DNA of 64,000 nt. Origin: Haberlea rhodopensis. Taxonomy: Eukaryota; Streptophyta; Magnoliopsida; Lamiales; Gesneriaceae. Location of the stretch: assembly GCA_907163345.1 (NCBI GenBank), contig CAJQUN010001245.1, positions 22,373 to 86,372 of the forward strand, in the 5' to 3' direction. The translations under genes were made by a program, and so were the position numbers. How positions within the stretch are numbered: the stretch's first letter is position 1; the number at the start of each line of letters is the position of its first letter. Below, one piece after another: positions 1 to 13,688 of this stretch. The notes under the pieces are model-generated. The model searched no databases and was not told where the DNA came from. It worked only from the letters and a program-made list of their open reading frames with translations.

Positions 1-477
1 TTGTACGTTCTTGATTGCGTGCAACTAGTTGATGATTAATGTAGCTCGTAAGGATTTCATTTCCTTAAATTCGCTCGTTAGCTTTTGTTGTGTATTTGTA
101 TCCTTGTTTTGACAGTCTTAACAAATTTTTTGTACGAATATGTTATATTATTAGCATCAATGTTGAAAAATCAGGTCAAAAACCATCTCTATAATCGTAT
201 TTGAAGATAGAGTTTCGTGTTGGAACTGAGTTTATTTCTAAAACAAATCAAATTTTTGTTCCCGAAATGTTTATTTTCCACCCCATTTTTATTTTTACAA
301 GAAAAAATATTAATAAATAGAAACACAAGCACAAATTTATAATAAAAAATTACGTCGATATAGTTAATATACTTTACATAAAAACAACAATTGTTGTACA
401 CTTTTATTTATTGGTTGGTGTTGGCAACTATGTGGACTGGCGTTTTCTTTCTTTTTTTCCCTTTTTTTTTTGGGAGA
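1..477. other. AT-rich intergenic sequence, no gene seen
   Basis: No reading frame resembling a known protein and no RNA gene was recognised. Short homopolymer runs of T occur near 450-470. The longest frames are AT-rich chance ORFs. Confidence 0.6.
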
Positions 478-1056
478 TATTAACATAAAACATCTGTTGT
501 ACACAAATGTCATATAGTTTTGTCCAAATTTTACTTTGCAACCATTTTTGAAGAATTACAATTTATATTCTCAAATTTCATGAATTGTGACACTTTACAT
601 CATCTTGACTCAATTTTGTATTTTTATCGAAGATTTATCGTCGCTTTCGATCATCGCCTTACATAATAAAACTTAGATCCATTTAAGTTAATTATTCCAA
701 ATGTTTAAAAATATATTATTTTTAGTATCGAAATTCTCCAGTTAACGTTTATGGAAAATTGAATTTTGGCACCCCAAATATTTATTTAGATTTTTTAAAA
801 AATTTCAATTGCTGGTTTAAGTGACTTTAAGTTTGAATATGTAAGGCTGCGATGAAATGCAGTGATAAATTTTCGATAAAAACACAAAATCGAGTTAAGA
901 TGATGCAAAGTGTTACAATTCATCAAAGTTGGGGATGAAAACTGTAATTTGTTCATACAATGGTTGCCAAATGAAATTTGGACCAAATTATAGGATGTTT
1001 TTGGTAATTTCCCCCTTATTTTAGCATAAAACTGAAATTATATTAACATAAAACAT
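478..1056. mobile_element. Foldback (MITE-like) element with long inverted arms
   Basis: Bases about 505-700 are repeated in inverted orientation at about 800-1005, with a loop of roughly 100 bases. Both arms carry the shared blocks TCCAAATTT, TTGCAACCAT (TTGGCAACCAT in the other arm), CACTTT with GCATCATCTT or ACATCATCTT, and TTTTTATCGAA. A 16-base direct repeat, TATTAACATAAAACAT, lies at 478-493 and again at 1041-1056, flanking the palindrome, and may be an unusually long target duplication. No protein is encoded. The class is uncertain: long arms fit a Mutator-type or foldback MITE, but a 16-base duplication is longer than the usual 9-11. Confidence 0.6.
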
Positions 1057-2760
1057 ACGTACAAGATATACAAGTGCCTATTGAAGAGAATAAGTTTTAA
1101 TAAAGCTATTATTTGACTGTTCTTATTCAGATCAAAAATAAGTGAATGAAACCCCTGTGGTTTAAAATTTCTTGCATCTGCTTTATCTTCTCTACTTTTA
1201 TGTTTTATTCCAGTCTTTTATGATGTCTAACATAGTAAAATCGGTTGCTGCATGTTAAGGCATAGTGGAGAAATTTTCCCAGTAGCCAACACTGTCAACG
1301 AAATGTTTTTGACACAGTAATAAATGTTTCTCTAGGCAAGAAGATTTGACGTCAGAAACCTGTTTTTTTGGTGAGCTTGAACTGAGTTTTTATATCTGGG
1401 ATATTGAACATCATTAAATGAAACAATTTTTAGTTCTGCTTTATCGCCTAAGGAATTATACATGAACACTTCACAGAGATGGATCGATAAGCTGATATCA
1501 AAACCGCTTTCTGCCAGGTTTTGTAAGATACCTAATGGTTCTTGTAAATGCAGCCCTTGCACTGCCATCACCCTACCCTTTCCAAAGAAAAAGAGAAAAT
1601 AGAGAACACCTAATAGCAACCATTTTTTCATGTGAATGCTGTGCTTCGTTCCATTTTACTTGATACTAACATTTTTTAATTTAGTCTATTTTTGCATTTT
1701 ATGCACTGATGTCGGAGCCTCACGGTGGTAAGGATTTTCACGAGGTAAGGATGAGTGATAATGGAATATCATAGATGTAAGTTGTATAATCTAAAATTAT
1801 CAGTTAACGAATGCCTTGAGCGAACACTGGCTTTAAAATGTCCAAATGCCAATTCCTCTCTTTTGGTGAAATCTGAATTCATATGCTGGTAAAAGTTCAC
1901 ATTTTGGGTTCTTTGAAATATGCAAACTAAACTTCATCGCGTGTAGAAAAGGTGACAATGTAAATACTTGGGCTGCATTTATCTCCCTACAAGTCAGCTG
2001 CAGTTGAACATGGAAGGACGATATGCATGTTCTAGAGGACCATCAAGAAGATTACAAAGAACTACATCGTATGATTGTGTTAACTAGCAGGCATCACTAC
2101 AAATAATAGAGCATATACCAGAAAATGAGCAACAATGATTTTTTTTTTTTTTTTTGTGTTTGTGCATAAACGGCATAATGGTAACATTGGTGAGTAATAT
2201 ACTAATACACGAGTCCAACCAAGATGGGTTCGCGCACATGCTAAAACAAGATTGCTGCTAGATGTTAGAAGACATCAAACAATTTGTTTCAAGATTGAGC
2301 TTTTAGTCTATCAAGAATTCATAGTTGTGTGATTTTTGGCACCAAACCAAACCACCATCATTCTTTTATCCGGAAAACCTGGCTCACATTGCGTCATTCC
2401 AATTTAAAAATCAACCACCAGGAGGGAGGATAAAAAATTAACTGGAAAAACCAGCGAAATCCAAGAAACCAACAGAAAAAACTAATAGAAGAGAACTTTC
2501 ATCCTAATAGGACTTATACCTTTATTTATGTTTTAACTGACAAGTATAAACCTAAAATATCCTGGAATGAAAACAAAATCTTGGATGTTGTAGCACTAGA
2601 ACATGGTGTGCATATTACAAGGCACAATGCTTATTGACAAAAGGCATCATAAGAAAGATTGATGAAATAATGATGGATGTAATACTTGGAATCCTGTCCA
2701 CTGTACGTACTACAGGACTACTTGTAGATGAAATTTAATTTGACCCTGAGTTACAGTTCC
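1057..2760. other. 3' flank of the prenyl diphosphate synthase gene, no gene recognised
   Basis: This stretch follows the stop codon of the minus-strand gene and probably contains its 3' UTR near 2600-2760. A T17 run at 2139-2155 could be the poly(A) tail of a minus-strand retroposon. A 99-codon minus-strand frame at 1332-1631 has a hydrophobic start but resembles nothing known and is AT-driven, so it is not called as a gene. Confidence 0.5.
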
Positions 2761-5700
2761 TTAATTTGTTCGCGTGATGACTCGGTGTGTCAACTCTACA
2801 AGTGCCCGCCTTGATTTTTGAACATCCTTGTCATCATTCCCTGGAAGGGAATCAATTGCAGCCGAGGCAAGGTTAGCATGCTTTGCTGCTAGCTCTCTAG
2901 TCCTCTCAATGCCATGACTCTTTCCAAGGTACTCTAGAGCCTGTAGTATGAGTAAAGAAATATTTTCAATCACTTACATTTCTCTACAAATGCTAAAATC
3001 ATAACATTATAGCAAGAATAGTGGCTGACTACAGTGATTAGCACAAGGTTGAGTCAAGAAAAAACTTACAAGATCCACATTTGCAGAATTGTCGAATCCC
3101 TGATCAACAATGGCCCGAAGCTCGGGAAACTCCTCCATAGCAAACAATACTGGAGCAGTAATAATACCCTGATAATTTCAGTCATATTTTGAGTGTTATA
3201 GTGAGGGGTGTATGACTAGCCAACCGCTGCATTAGATTGTAGGTTGCTAAACATAGGTCAAATTGAAGACAACAGTTGCAAGTACACAATAAAATAGAAC
3301 ACAGGAACTGAAGTTCAGTGATTTAGATTAGAGAAAAAGTACTTTTAAGGATGTAAAATTATTTCATAATATCACAAGGGGATATTGATTAACTGAAGTG
3401 TGCCAGAGACAGGATTCAGTAGAGACATTTATTTTATGGTGAGCCTTTCTCAGAAATAATAGAAAATCAGCAACTACAGCTCTCACAAGGTAAGTGCGTT
3501 GACAAACATATGGTTGGGATCAATTGTGCGATAATTTTCTTTCAAATGTCTCATAAAAAAATATATAGAAAAGTACCCCAAAAAAAATTAGAAACCTAGC
3601 ATCAATTATTAACTTCCAAAGTATAAGACTTCAACATATAAGTCAAAAGGAGTCGGAAGAGTACATGGCGAATGTCAGACAAAGAGCCTTTCCCAAGGGA
3701 ACTTGATGTGCCAGTGAAGTCAAGAACATCATCTATTAACTGAAACGCAAGCCCCTGTAAACATGGATGCAACAGAGAATTTGAACAATAGCTGCTAAAT
3801 GAAAAAAAAATAAAAATAAATACACAGACAATAAGCATAATGTAAGATAGACAAACAGCACAATGTCAAAAGTAGACAAACAGCACAATGTCAAAAGTTA
3901 AAAAATAATAATACATACGTATAACTGATTTTTAGGTAAACCTCAACAGAACTCACCCACATTCTGCACACCAATCATTGGTAAGCTGATATACAATTGA
4001 GAAAGTCATCAATGTTGACATGGTCTTGGAAGAATTGGGCCATAAAATAATGAGAAGCCCATTATATATCACTTGTATTCTACAAGGAATAGAAAATACA
4101 CACGTGGGGAAAAGGGGAATATGGTGGGAGGGTAGAAACGGTTATGCGTTCTGTCATTTTCAGTTTGCAATGGGAAATTAATAGCTTGGCTAGGGAACGA
4201 TAATGTGAAATATTGTACAGAGCATCAACTCTGGGAAATATTGAATTATATGCATTGGTAGTCCAATAAATTACCTTAAATCCTTTGTTCTTTTCCATTG
4301 TTTGTATACTAAATATTCTGTGCTTGCAACAAATGTAAGTAATTACTGAAACCATCACTAATGTAGCTTATCAAGCGATGCACATACCACTGTCCAACGG
4401 TTTAAGAAAACCAGAAAACTTGGAATGCACTGAACTAAACTGGCATATGTAAAAGAACAAGTCAAGTCAGGACACAGATGGTATATGAATTTAAAACTCC
4501 TCGTCCTCCTTATATCCTCCAGGATGACAAACTTCGGACTAAATGCAACAAAGGACATCTAATCTAATTAAATGGAAAACAAAAGAAGTAAGGAGAGAGA
4601 GTATACAAACCAGATTTTTTCCATACTCGTAGGCCAACAGTGAAACTTCTGCTGTCTGCCCAGCAAGAAGGGCAATGGCCTTGCAGCTATTTGAGATCAA
4701 CGAGGCAGTTTTATAGTATGTCTTCTGCATATAATATTCCATGCTGCAAAGAGAAATAGGGTGTGATTTTGAGCTGAAGAGAACAGCCCAACTGAAAAGC
4801 AAGGTATCCTTAAAATGGAACTGCTGACAAATATTACATAACTAAACTATAAATATCAAGTTCTTTTTCTCTGAAAGCTTTCAAATAAAAGATTTAAATC
4901 AAATTCTATGACATGCAAAAGCATCATGTCTTTTCTATGGCACGTTAAACAACTCCAAAGCTATGTTTGGAAACCAAAATTGAGCAGTGTACCTGCATCG
5001 CTGATCAGAACTAGTCGTCATTTGCATTGTCTCACCAGTAACAAGATGCTCAACAACCGTAGCCAAGAGTGATACAACCTGTAAAGACAGAAAAAGCAGG
5101 AAACACATTATCAAATAAATAAATGACAGCTCACGTCAGCAGAAAGTTAAGAAGAGAGCTACAGCTAATTTTGACCAATAATATATTATGTTAGAAAGAT
5201 TGAGCAACAAACTTCAACATTTAGCTACAATTGTAGCAATTATTGTTTATACCTTATATATATCCATATGAATATTGGATTGACCATTTATATTGTTTAT
5301 TTGTTCGACTAACGCATCATGGTAGAATAAGAAAGACATGGACCACCTATGAATCAAGGAAAGGAAATGCGAAGGAACAAAGTGTACCTCGTTGTTCTTT
5401 AAAGAAGCAAGTGCCACACAAGCTCTAGAAAGCAGGAAATCTCCAGCCAGTACAGCTAACTGCAGTGTCATGGAGAACACTACTCAGATATATACAATTA
5501 AAAGAGCAACTAAAGTCAACTAAGGTCTGTAAGTTATAGTCCTCGTTTACTCAATTATTTGACAGCCAGTATCATCTTTGTCAAATGATAATTGTGGTTG
5601 AGACTCAGCATAATTCAACCAAACTTTCTTACTGTCTCTAATCTGAAAACTGAACCAATAACTTTTTTTTCAGTTTTAAAAGAGCATTGCAAGTCACCTA

Positions 5701-8700
5701 GAATAGTAATTAATCTTGTATCCAATCCCTGTAGGCATTTTTCTTTTCCACGAGTATATTTTTACCTGTATTTTTATAAGCCTAGTGTCTCTCAAAAAAG
5801 TAAATCAAAATGAGAGGATCATGTTGTTAGTTGATATACCCATTATTTTAGTGGGTTCCATTTACCTAAATACCGGGATTCACCATCTAAGATAAAAAAT
5901 AATATGTCATAGACAACATTAGTTTATAGGAATACCTGCGTCTATTACATTATAAGCAACAAGGAATAAACACTCAATATCTCCCATCAATTCTTTGTGA
6001 CTACCTATTCCAAAGCAGTGATTAGTGTCTCATTATAAATTTCTAATTACCAAAATTAGTGTATGGACGAGAGAGAAATGAGACTATACTAATAAATACA
6101 TTAAAAACTAAAATGAAAAATCAGTTATTGAACAGATGCCAAAACAAAAATAACGCAAAAAATTCTTCACCATCTCAGCAAAAGTGAAAAGACAGTCATC
6201 AGGTGATGCAACTGATATTGCAATTATCAATTTCAATTTTTTCTGCCAATTTTCCTCGTTTCAAAATTTCACTAGGTTCGCTTATAAATTTTTCCGGAGG
6301 GTGGAGACAGGAGCAAAAATTAGCCAAATTGGTAGGTACCTTGTTACCCATTACAAAATTCAATGAACCGATACCACGCCTTGTGTCAGCATCATCCAAC
6401 ACGTCATCATGGAGGAGGCTGGCAACCTAAAAATTTAATAACTGAAGTAGTAAAACATAGATAAGATAATGTGGATGAAAGCCACAAACAAAGTAATCAC
6501 ATAAAACTACGGATCCAAAACTCCTATTTTTTTTATATTTGAGACCCCACGTAATCATTGATAAGATTTCACAAACAACTAAAATGATGACAACTTCAAA
6601 TGTATTACCCTTTGAAGAAAGAGTGTTTTTTATCCTGCAAAAAGCTCAGATTATTCAAATAGCAATAAAGGATCTTACAAATACTCATATTTTCATCTTG
6701 TAATGCTATTCTCATCCAGAGAAGGAGCCCAAAAGAAATCTTAAATATGTACAGACTTGAAAGGACGTGAAACAGTGACATGAATATCTGAATATAAATG
6801 TTCCAATCCGAAGAACACAAAGAAAACTACACTATTTCCTATACAAAACCAAGTCCTCCATTATGCCGTCATCTGCCTCGATTAAAACCATAGATAGAAA
6901 AGATCTACACTTCATGAGGTCAAGCACAAGATGAATGAAACTTGGTTAATAGTTGGTTATCTTAAAACCAAACTCAAACTAAAGTATATAACTTGAAACT
7001 TCTACGCTCTATCACTGGTCATTCATCTGGAATGTTTGAAAAAATTGGACATGTGACTATTATCTGCTTTGGGCCCGAGGGATGCATAGGAACGTAAAAA
7101 ATCTGGTTATGGGGCCTCAAGGGAGAAAAAAATCACTGACATGGATCATCTCTGTGATCTCAGCAATGCATCGCTGTCTTGAACGCAATTCCATGGACAA
7201 AGTATCACCAGAAGCATCAGAAACTGGTCTTCGCATTGGAAGATTTAAAGCTGTGGCCATCAACAACAGAACCTGCATCATGTACTATTCAGGTAAATAA
7301 TACTAAAAAGCAGACAAAAAGCACTCCTGTTAGAATACATAAACCATGCATGATCAAGAGAATAAACACATTATATAATTGCAAAATTCACATTTTTAAC
7401 ATCTATGCAACACAGTACACATAAATAGATAATGACTGGAATAGAATGAGTAGTATTTTATGAATACAGACGTCGAAATAGATATGAAGTATGTAAAGTT
7501 ATATAGAGTCCATTATGAGTACAGAAAAGATAACAATTTTTTTCACATGCGGCAATTTTCAACTTCAGGCATTACATCTAGTAAGTATGAATATTAAAGA
7601 AGTGAAAAAAATAATGACTTTTCAGTACTTAATTAGTGTATAGTTACGGTAAACTGGTACAAGAAAGTTCGTTGGAAACCAGTCTTTTCTTTTCATTTTT
7701 ACATAGTAGTTGCAATCTGCCATCAATATTTCAAAATGGTAATCTCATGAAATTTTGGGGGTTAGATGAGCGTGATCTGAAAATAAGGTTTGTGGGACCC
7801 GATTCAGGACGTATTACTTTATCCCTTATCTGGTACCACATTCTCTAGGAATAATCTGTACAAGAATTTTAAACCTTTTTCAGAAATAGCAGAAGCGTTT
7901 AGTCAATCATTCATTTACAGTGGTGAAAGCGCTTATACAATCTATATTTAGTAACTAAATACATCTCAATACAAACTCTTTAATGGTCCAATACTTAATT
8001 AAAGAGAAAATACTATAACAGTTCCGGTATGCCATTTTTCCTAATTTTCCTCCGGTTCTGGCTCCGGTACTCCTGTATCTGGAACTCGCAATAAATAACA
8101 AGGAAAACAGAGGTTAAGTCTTTAAGGACCCAGTGAGGGAATAGCATTAGCTTTAGTATCTGTAATTATCAAACAGTGCAATGTCTCAATATGATATGTC
8201 ATGTAACAAAGATCTTGTAATCAAGTAATTGTCAATAATGAACAGTGACGTTTTAGGATTTCAGAGTGAATATCGTGGGCTAAAGAGGTGGCTCCCACCG
8301 GACAGTTCGGTGTAACACTTTTCCCCTCATATTCAGATAGGATCTGTACAATCATTCATTTACGAGCCAAGGTGAACCATTCTCCGGACCGTGAAACGGT
8401 GCGTGTTGTTCAGATGAACCATATACCCGGACTGTCATCCGTTGTTCGTTGAACTCACTTATCGGGCCGAAGCCGCGTTGCCCAGTGGATAAATATACAG
8501 GGCTCCATTCAGTCATTCATTCATTCAGTCAAAAGAGTCGTTCAATCAGAGGAATCGATTAGTAATCGATAACATTCAAGATAATTAAACATGCAGTTCA
8601 AGATGATCAATGGAACGATGTAATGTACAATATGATGACATATATGAATAGTCAGATAATGAATAACAATTTACTGTAAATTCCAGGCTAAATGCCAAAA

Positions 8701-11700
8701 AGGGCTGTATAACAAGAAACTGGTAATACACCTCACCTCACAACTTGATATCTTACTGGATTTGCTCGATCTTCAACCCAGTTACAAATTTATTTCCTAA
8801 AAGCATAATATAATTAATTTATAGTGATTAGTGACCCAAATGCATGGTTGAACATTCTTAAACATCATTTTTGTACAAAACTTGTCCGGGTAATTTTGAA
8901 TAAGACTTTAAAAAGTCATGATAATTCAACCATAAGTCGAAAAATCACGAATTTTCCAGAAATCCCTAAAATCAGTCCAGAAACGTTGGGCCGCCGGAAA
9001 ATTCAAAATCGAAGTGGCGCGTGCATCTCACGCGCCTCTTTGCCGGTGCGTCGCCGGACCTTCGGCCGCCACAATTTTTACGGTGTGTTCGTCTCTTCGT
9101 GATCTACAACTTTCATTTTGAAATCGTTTTGAAATTCCCAACCGATTGTGCCCAGAATTTTAGTTTCCAAAATGATTAACTGGGTGATTCGGTCGCTAGA
9201 AATCAGAAGGCACGGCAACTTTTTGGGCAATCAGCCGACATACCCATAAACTTTAACACATTTTGAACAACTTCCATTTTATACACAATACCAAATCAGT
9301 TTGTAGATAGAAGAAATAAAGGCATGAACACACTACCTCAAAACAGATTTCTGGGTTGAATCTCAGCTCATGTTCTTCACGGGTTTTCGAATTTTCTGGG
9401 TGATTTGGATTCGATTTTGTTACACCTCTCAAACCATATGTTTTCTAGGTTGATAAAGAAGGTTGTGTGAAAATCTTAGAATTTTGGACAAGGTTTGATA
9501 ATTTTTCTTATTTTTGCTCTATTTGTTACTAATTTCTACTCTATTCCTATATTATTTTCTACATCATTTGCACGAAAATTAATACTTGAATCTGATGGTT
9601 TGGGTCTATTTATAGGGGTTGTGTGCATGAATTAGGGTGTTGAAGTATGGACAAGCGTTGGGGTAAGTTTTGCCAAATATTAAGTTTTAAAATAAAATCA
9701 AAATCATTATAAATTATTATTATTATTATTTTTTTTTATTTATGTATTATTATTTCTATGATTTATACATATACATATATATTTAAAAATAGGGGTGTTA
9801 CAAGGTTAATCATATCATAGAGAGTAGATTTTCATTATGTTTTATCAATCCAACCAAATACACACATTCACAAGGGTTGGTTAAGTATTGACCTGGCTCA
9901 CGCTATCGAGGAATGTCTTTTTAAGCCATGTTTTATGTCAAATTACATCCCTTTAGCATCCTTCTCACTGTCAGATTAGTTTTTACAGCATGTAACATCT
10001 TTTTCACCTGATTCGACATTGCTAGCAAGAATATGATTTTCTCATTACAAAATATCCACAATGACTTTGAGCACTATGGCTATCATAAAAAGGAATGGAA
10101 TCAAGTTGGAGGTGTGGAACTTACTGTGGGTCGAAATCTTTTTCCTTCAACTCCCACTTTGAAAAAATAGTCCGCAGCAGAGGCAAGCTTGGGGACCTAA
10201 AAGAGATTAAAGAAGTGCAACCTCAACATCATTATAATCTACCTGTTAGCTAAACTAATATAGAACTAGATGTCAATACCTTTGAGACTACCATGGACCT
10301 CAAGCTATTTGCCAGAATGGACAGTTCATCAGCAACAAGAGAAAATGGATCTAATTGCTCCTGAGATAGAAAGTAAGAAAGTATTAATACTTTCTTCATT
10401 ATTGCCACCAAATGAGCAAATATATCTGGAAAAGAAACCAAATATGAGGAAGATCACATGGTTTCATTAGAATTTACGTTATGTGCGCAATTAAAACAGA
10501 TTAGACCAATAATAAGCAGCGTTAAGATGATTATTTCACTAACCTCGACAGCATAAGTGCCCTGATGTTGAGATTGTTGCCCGATACTACTTATAGCACT
10601 TGAAACCCAAGAATAAATAACTCTGCAACCCAAAACCTACTAATCACCAGCAACAATAAAAGTACAGTACAAAATATTCAGAATTTGTTTTAATGCCAAA
10701 CAACTGTAATTAAGTGACACAATCGAGACAAGGAACAGCTACAGCAAAAACTCCTACGAAATAATGAAATATTATGAAATATGAACACAATACAATAGCG
10801 GTATGATAGCAAAGACAACTGGGCAAAACTACTGCAAGTAAAAGATATCAACTACCAGAGTGAAAATGCTACAACCCACACTACACGAACCATGCCCTGA
10901 GGCTCAAGCACCTTGTCAGACACCAATCACCTCGAGAGTGCTGTGTATGTGGATACAATTAAGTGTAAAATGGAGCTTCCTAAACAACCATCATTTGCTG
11001 TAATTATGTCTATTACCTGGTAGGTCTTCTCCAAATACAAGTAGCACAGGCTAAGAAAACAATAATCATACCTCCATTATATGTACTCTCCACGTACAGT
11101 ATGACATAGATAGGACTTTCTCTACAAACTTTGAATTTCTAACAATATCCTTTAATACATTATAGTCTACTCTATCTACAGTCTATACACATATATAACT
11201 AAAGGAAACTGTAGCCTAGCTGATTATATTTTCTAAATGATGCTTGAATGATTATCAAGCTTCTATCCAATGATTGATCATCCTCATTTAAGATAGTGAG
11301 AGTACATGAAGTAAAAATCGAGGTGCAATGAATGACTTATAAATAATTGGGTCATCAATCTCATCAAATTCGGATACTATACCTCCATTATGCACACTAC
11401 AATGATTGCTTCTGTTTTTTTAAGGGTTCCGACAAAAGGTTCAGCTAAAATCACAAAACAATACCTTGTTAGAAAAGCAACTCGTCAATTAGAATAAAGC
11501 ACCATTCTCTGGGTTATTGGGTAGTCAGTACCCCCAGAAATCCAGCAAAAACTCAAAAAAGCCAACTGACGCTCACCACTTGTTCGACGGAATTTCCACA
11601 AGAAAATTCATGCACACAATCAAAAATTACAAAAAGTAATAAATCTAAAAAATTCACGGGCATTGTACTTTATTTCCTACAAACACATCTATTCAGGTAG

Positions 11701-11999
11701 AAAAGATCAATGTCAAAACATAGCACTCCATTGCATCTATATTCACAGATTTAACTGTAACAGCTAAAGCAACTTCCTTCATTCTCCGTAACAAGATCAT
11801 TACAAACTGTGACTATCAAGTTACAAAACTCAACATGTGCGAGTATATATACCTCTTGAGAATAATGATCAGTCGAGCGAAAATGGGTACAGTGCTGAAG
11901 CAATTGACGCTGGCCATTATTAAGTAACGAAGAGTATACCCATCGATACCTGTTGCAGCCCGTCCTCGTAACCCGGGTCAGCCCTCTTACAAATAACAT
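2761..11999 (-). CDS. SPS: Solanesyl (long-chain trans-prenyl) diphosphate synthase, 12 exons
   Basis: It adds isopentenyl diphosphate units to an allylic primer to make the C45-C50 side chain of ubiquinone or plastoquinone. By eye the exons, 5' to 3', are 11999-11853, 10636-10544, 10360-10280, 10196-10125, 7272-7141, 6426-6340, 5459-5388, 5078-4993, 4743-4611, 3754-3665, 3168-3070 and 2940-2761. All introns are GT-AG and phases agree, giving 423 codons, close to the 422 aa of Arabidopsis SPS3. Family landmarks are EGKRFRPT (about 124-131), the first aspartate-rich motif DDVLD (182-186) followed by ADTRRG, GDFLLSRA, the second DDVLD (309-313) and GKGSLSDIRH. The first 20 residues (MLFVRGLTRVTRTGCNRYRW) are Arg-rich without acids, suggesting a mitochondrial presequence; plastid targeting is not excluded. 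The start is the first ATG of an open exon 1. No stop or frameshift was seen, so the gene looks functional. Confidence 0.93.
3848..3899. repeat. Tandem duplication of a 25-base segment in an intron
   Basis: The segment beginning AGACAAACAGCACAATGTCA is present twice back to back in the intron between the exons ending at 4611 and starting at 3754. It looks like a simple recent slippage duplication with no visible function. Confidence 0.7.
7273..7790. other. Intron 4 sequence before the LTR insertion
   Basis: AT-rich intron DNA of the prenyl synthase gene. Several frames are open by chance only; none resembles a known protein. The last five bases (AGGTT) are one copy of the LTR target duplication. 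Confidence 0.6.
7791..9802. mobile_element. Solo LTR (about 2.0 kb) inside an intron of the SPS gene
   Basis: The segment starts TGTGGGACCC and ends GGGGTGTTACA, the TG...CA ends of a plant LTR. It is flanked by a perfect 5-bp duplication, AGGTT at 7786-7790 and AGGTT at 9803-9807. No gag or pol frame, primer site or second LTR is present, so it is best read as a solo LTR left by recombination between the two LTRs of a Ty3/gypsy-like element. It lies in the 2.85-kb fourth intron (7273-10124), and the flanking exons splice in frame without it. The interior has a GC-rich patch near 8960-9080, as long gypsy LTRs often do. Confidence 0.8.
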
Positions 12000-13053
12000 C
12001 TCCAACGGGGGAAAAGTTGTTTACTTTCTTGGATTTGAAGGACGAAGAAGAAAAGGTAGAAACGATGTTGCCGATGAAGAATATATTATTAACCTATATT
12101 AGTAAACAAAATTTGACTGGTACTCAGCTCCGCGTTCGCGGCCATGTGGTTCGGCTTCCTCCCCATGATGGAATCAGCTCTTATACGAGACGGGTCGGCA
12201 ATGACATTGGATCAATAATGGGCTTATTTACCACAAAATAAGCTCGGTCCAGCTGATTAATTGGCCAATGATTTTTAAATTGGGCCAAGATTTCAAGTCC
12301 AGTTATGATTGAGCCACGTGTAACAAAAAATTGAAAATAAAATAATGGGTATAACCGTCTCATCCCACATTTTAGCTCGAATTCTATAATAATTGAAATT
12401 AAAAAAAACTATACCATTCATATCTTTTAGTTTATTCATCCTCGTAGATTATAGATTATTATCACCTCATCCCACGAGCCAAATGCCGCCGTTTATATTT
12501 TAGATTAAAAATTTAAGAAGTAGGATGATTGATTGATTTCCTCTGTTTTGCACAGAATTGGACATTCTCTAAAGGTCAAGGATATTGAGGGATGGACTGC
12601 GAGATTGCTTCCTTCCCGACAGTTTGGCTACATTGTGCTGAGCACATCTGCAGGCATCATGGACCATTGAGAGGCCAGGAGAAAAAATGCTGGTGGCAAG
12701 GTTCTTGGTTTGTTCTATTAGAGACATGAAGTTTAGTTTCTTTTATGAAGAGTTTTTTATGTCATTTTGGACTGACTTAGTTTTGGGATATCTTGTCTGT
12801 TACTTCAATTGCAAGCTGAGATTTGAAGTGATAATCTTAATTTTTTTTAAAAGATTTGTTTTTCAAGTTTTTTTTTTCTCAAAAAATAAATAAATAAGTA
12901 ATTTTATACGAATTAGTTATAATCCTGCTATATATATTTCTTTTTAAAAAAATATTTTCTTGATAAAGTTTTCATTAATTATTTTGATTCCAAATGAAGG
13001 GACGTTTCAACATTATCTTTTTGAATTTTATTTAAAAAACAATTTTGATAAAT
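12000..13053 (-). promoter_or_regulatory. 5' flank / likely promoter region of the SPS gene
   Basis: The first kilobase upstream of the ATG at 11999 has no clear TATA box at the expected distance. It contains TGGGC-type (site II-like) motifs at about 12217-12226 and 12282-12291, which in plants often mark TATA-less housekeeping promoters. No other gene was recognised; a 74-codon plus frame at 12017-12241 looks like chance. Distal bases beyond about 12700 are AT-rich spacer. Confidence 0.35.
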
Positions 13054-13400
13054 TGTTGAGAGTTGTCCCACATTTGTAATTTACAAGTTATGATAGCTCT
13101 TTATAAGATACATATGTTCATCAACTCATTGTCAGTTGGTTTTAAGTTGGAACTCTGTGTATTCTTGACATAGTATCAGAGCAGATTTTCTATGTAATTG
13201 GTTATTCCACCAACATTCTCAACGTCCCCACGTGTTATCAATCAACGTGTTTGACTTATATAATTTCATGCGTGAGGGTGTGTGTTAAGAGTTGTTATCC
13301 CACATTAAGAACTTGAATGTTATATTTGCTCCTTATAAAATATTTTGTGATACCTCTAGCATAACTAATTGATTATGAATAGGAACCAATATATGTGCAA
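13054..13400 (+). mobile_element. TRIM-like (terminal-repeat retrotransposon in miniature) remnant
   Basis: A TGTTGAGAGTTGTCCCACAT block at 13054 is echoed by TGTTAAGAGTTGTTATCCCA at 13283, which would be the starts of two short LTRs. Between them is an internal segment with GTATCAGAGCAG at about 13172-13183, a match to the primer-binding region complementary to initiator Met-tRNA, and a G-rich stretch just before the second LTR. There is no coding capacity. The total length of roughly 350 bases fits a TRIM. The outer end of the second LTR is eroded, so the right boundary is approximate. Confidence 0.55.
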
Positions 13401-13688
13401 TTAAAAGATTAGTTTAAAAAATATCATCTTCATAAAGTTTTTGTGTTATTTATTTAAATAACTCAAATTTAAAAATTATTTAATAAAATAACCTAAATTT
13501 AAAAAAATTAATAAAATGACTTAAAACTAGGGGTGCTTATCGGACCGGGTCGATCCGGACCCGGTCCAAAACCGGACCGGTTAGTCCGGTTCGAAATCGG
13601 AACCGAACTAACCGGTTCCGGTGCTACCGGTTCCAGAATCGGAACCGGTTATATTTTAAAAATAAAAAATAAAAATTTATTTTTTATT

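Noticed and set aside
1332..1631. Small secreted protein gene (99 aa, hydrophobic start)
   Set aside because: No homology recognised, poor composition, no promoter or splice evidence.
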